The position numbers and the translations under genes are program-made. From NCBI GenBank assembly GCA_002270295.1, contig NISF01000002.1:62001-126000 (forward strand): DNA of 64,000 nt. The letters are read 5' to 3'. Positions 62,647 through 64,000 of this stretch are shown piece by piece. The notes under the pieces were generated by a model. That model was not told the origin of the DNA. It worked only from the letters and a program-made list of their open reading frames with translations, and did no database searches. Every line of letters starts with the position of its first letter. Within the stretch, counting starts at the first letter, position 1. The DNA is from Enterobacter sp. 10-1 (lineage in GTDB: Bacteria; Pseudomonadota; Gammaproteobacteria; Enterobacterales; Enterobacteriaceae).

Positions 62647-62660
62647 TGGAACCGGTTTCC
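62647..62660. promoter_or_regulatory. AscG operator
   Basis: TGGAACCGGTTTCC is a near-palindrome matching the AscG-type operator TGAAACCGGTTTCA with two changes. It lies 77 bases before the ascF start. A -35/-10 pair could not be fixed with certainty. Confidence 0.7.
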
Positions 62661-62736
62661 TACATATGCACGACGCCACGCAGCTTTACGGCGCGGTGAA
62701 AAGCCAGTACCCCATTGATAAACAGGATAAAATCCG

Positions 62737-64000
62737 ATGTCTAAAAATTATGCAGCCCTGGCACAGCAGATCGTCTCGGCGATTGGCGGCGTTGAAAACG
62801 TCACCGCCGTCACCCACTGCATGACCCGCCTGCGTTTCGTGGTCAAAGACAACGAGCAGGTGGATAGCGCGACCCTAAAAGGGCTGAAAGGCGTACTTGG
62901 CGTCGTGCGAAGCGATAACCAGTGCCAGGTGATCGTCGGCAATACCGTCTCCCAGGCCTATCGCGAAGTCGTTGGCCTGCTGCCGGGCGATATGCGCCCG
63001 GCGGAGCCCGTGGGCAAACCGCCGCTGACCTTCAGGCGAGTTGGCGCCGGGATCCTCGATGCGCTGATCGGCACCATGTCGCCGCTGATCCCGGCGATTA
63101 TCGGCGGATCGATGGTCAAGCTGCTGGCGATGATCCTCGAGATGAGCGGCCTCCTGCCGAAAGGCGCGCCGACGCTCACCATTCTGACGACGATCGGCGA
63201 CGGCGCATTCTTCTTCCTGCCGCTGATGGTCGCCGCCTCTGCGGCGGTAAAATTCAAAACCAATATGTCGCTGGCGATTGCCCTCGCCGGGGTGCTGGTG
63301 CATCCGAGCTTTATTGAGCTGATGGCCAAAGCCGCTCAGGGCGAGCACGTCGAGTTCGCCTTTATTCCGGTCACCGCGGTGAAATATACCTACACCGTGA
63401 TCCCGGCGCTGGTGATGACCTGGTGCCTCTCTTATATCGAGCGCTGGGTCGACAGAATCACTCCGGCGGTGACGAAAAACTTCCTCAAGCCGATGCTGAT
63501 CGTGCTGATCGCCGCGCCGCTGGCCATTCTGCTGATCGGCCCGCTCGGGATCTGGATCGGTAGCGCCATCTCGACGCTGGTGTACACCATTCATCACTAT
63601 CTGGGCTGGCTGTCGGTGGCGATTATGGGCGCCCTGTGGCCGCTGCTGGTGATGACCGGGATGCACCGCGTCTTTACGCCGACGATCATTCAGACCATTG
63701 CCGAAACCGGCAAAGAGGGCATGGTGATGCCGTCGGAAATCGGCGCCAACCTGTCGCTGGGCGGCTCTTCGCTGGCGGTGGCGTGGAAAACGAAAAACCC
63801 GGAGCTGCGCCAGACGGCGCTGGCGGCGGCGGCGTCGGCTATTCTCGCCGGGATCTCCGAACCGGCGCTGTACGGGGTCGCGATACGGCTCAAGCGCCCG
63901 CTGATCGCCAGCCTGATCAGCGGCTTTATCTGCGGCGCGGTAGCCGGCATCGCCGGGCTTGCCAGCCATTCAATGGCGGCACCGGGCCTGTTTACCAGCG
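62737..64000 (+). CDS. ascF: PTS beta-glucoside transporter subunit IIBC AscF (partial, 3' end outside window)
   Basis: Transports and phosphorylates aromatic beta-glucosides and possibly cellobiose. The frame is open from ATG 62737 to the right edge, about 421 codons of an expected 485. The IIB domain at the N-terminus has the phospho-Cys in AVTHCMTRLRF (Cys28). The IIC membrane domain shows GTMSPLIPAIIGGSMVKLL and GISEPALYGV, the PTS glucose-superfamily signature. Nearly identical to E. coli AscF through the visible region. Downstream ascB is expected beyond the window. Confidence 0.95.
   Translation, partial: MSKNYAALAQQIVSAIGGVENVTAVTHCMTRLRFVVKDNEQVDSATLKGLKGVLGVVRSDNQCQVIVGNTVSQAYREVVGLLPGDMRPAEPVGKPPLTFRRVGAGILDALIGTMSPLIPAIIGGSMVKLLAMILEMSGLLPKGAPTLTILTTIGDGAFFFLPLMVAASAAVKFKTNMSLAIALAGVLVHPSFIELMAKAAQGEHVEFAFIPVTAVKYTYTVIPALVMTWCLSYIERWVDRITPAVTKNFLKPMLIVLIAAPLAILLIGPLGIWIGSAISTLVYTIHHYLGWLSVAIMGALWPLLVMTGMHRVFTPTIIQTIAETGKEGMVMPSEIGANLSLGGSSLAVAWKTKNPELRQTALAAAASAILAGISEPALYGVAIRLKRPLIASLISGFICGAVAGIAGLASHSMAAPGLFTS

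Noticed and set aside
62875-63969. 364-codon minus-strand frame inside ascF
   Set aside because: Low-complexity Arg/Gln/His-rich translation opposite a PTS gene matching AscF throughout.

Overview
The window is one stretch of a GC-rich enterobacterial chromosome. Gene order and protein sequences follow the Escherichia coli ygaVP-stpA-alaE to hydN-ascGF segment almost gene for gene. Several additions and replacements point to the Klebsiella/Raoultella group: an oligopeptide-type ABC operon, an aldehyde dehydrogenase with its own sigma-54 activator, a second type of 2-isopropylmalate synthase, an extra zinc-type ABC transporter, and a nickel permease fused to the hyp operon. Species is inferred from layout only.

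Layout, left to right. 1-5.4 kb: five-gene dipeptide/oligopeptide-type ABC importer, cut by the left edge. 5.5-9 kb: aldehyde dehydrogenase and divergent AcoR-like activator. 9.1-15 kb: ygaV-ygaP, a small YodC-like protein, stpA, alaE, ygaC, ygaM, and a MocR regulator divergent from an AhpD-like gene. 15.1-19 kb: nrdHIEF behind paired NrdR boxes. 19.2-22.7 kb: proVWX. 22.9-26.4 kb: mprA-emrAB. 26.5-28.9 kb: leuA-type gene and convergent AraC regulator. 29-32.7 kb: luxS, the sRNA micA, gshA, yqaA, yqaB, and a BON lipoprotein. 33-34.2 kb: tRNA array (serV and four tRNA-Arg) interleaved with four rtT-like repeats. 34.4-40 kb: csrA, alaS, an ERIC element, recX, recA, pncC. 40.2-42.7 kb: zinc-type ABC transporter headed by an overlooked 35-codon ORF and a Zur-like box. 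42.8-49 kb: mltB and srlAEBD-gutM-srlR-gutQ. 49-53.4 kb: norR and norVW. 53.4-57.5 kb: an AT-richer accessory segment. 57.5-61.4 kb: hydN-hypF-nickel permease. 61.4-64 kb: ascG and ascF (cut by the right edge).

Three sigma-54 promoters are readable (aldehyde dehydrogenase, norV, hydN), each tied to an activator of the family known to use such promoters. Other readable control sites include the recA LexA box with its promoter, the proU promoter, the sigma-E promoter of micA, and three NorR enhancers.

The accessory segment between norW and the nickel permease is the part most worth attention. It carries an OLD-like ATPase-TOPRIM nuclease gene, a symE toxin homologue with a recognisable antisense SymR RNA and a degenerate LexA box, and two unidentified small ORFs that end at a strong terminator. 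A second notable structure is the set of rtT-like repeats, each ending in the last 18 bases of the tRNA-Arg gene.
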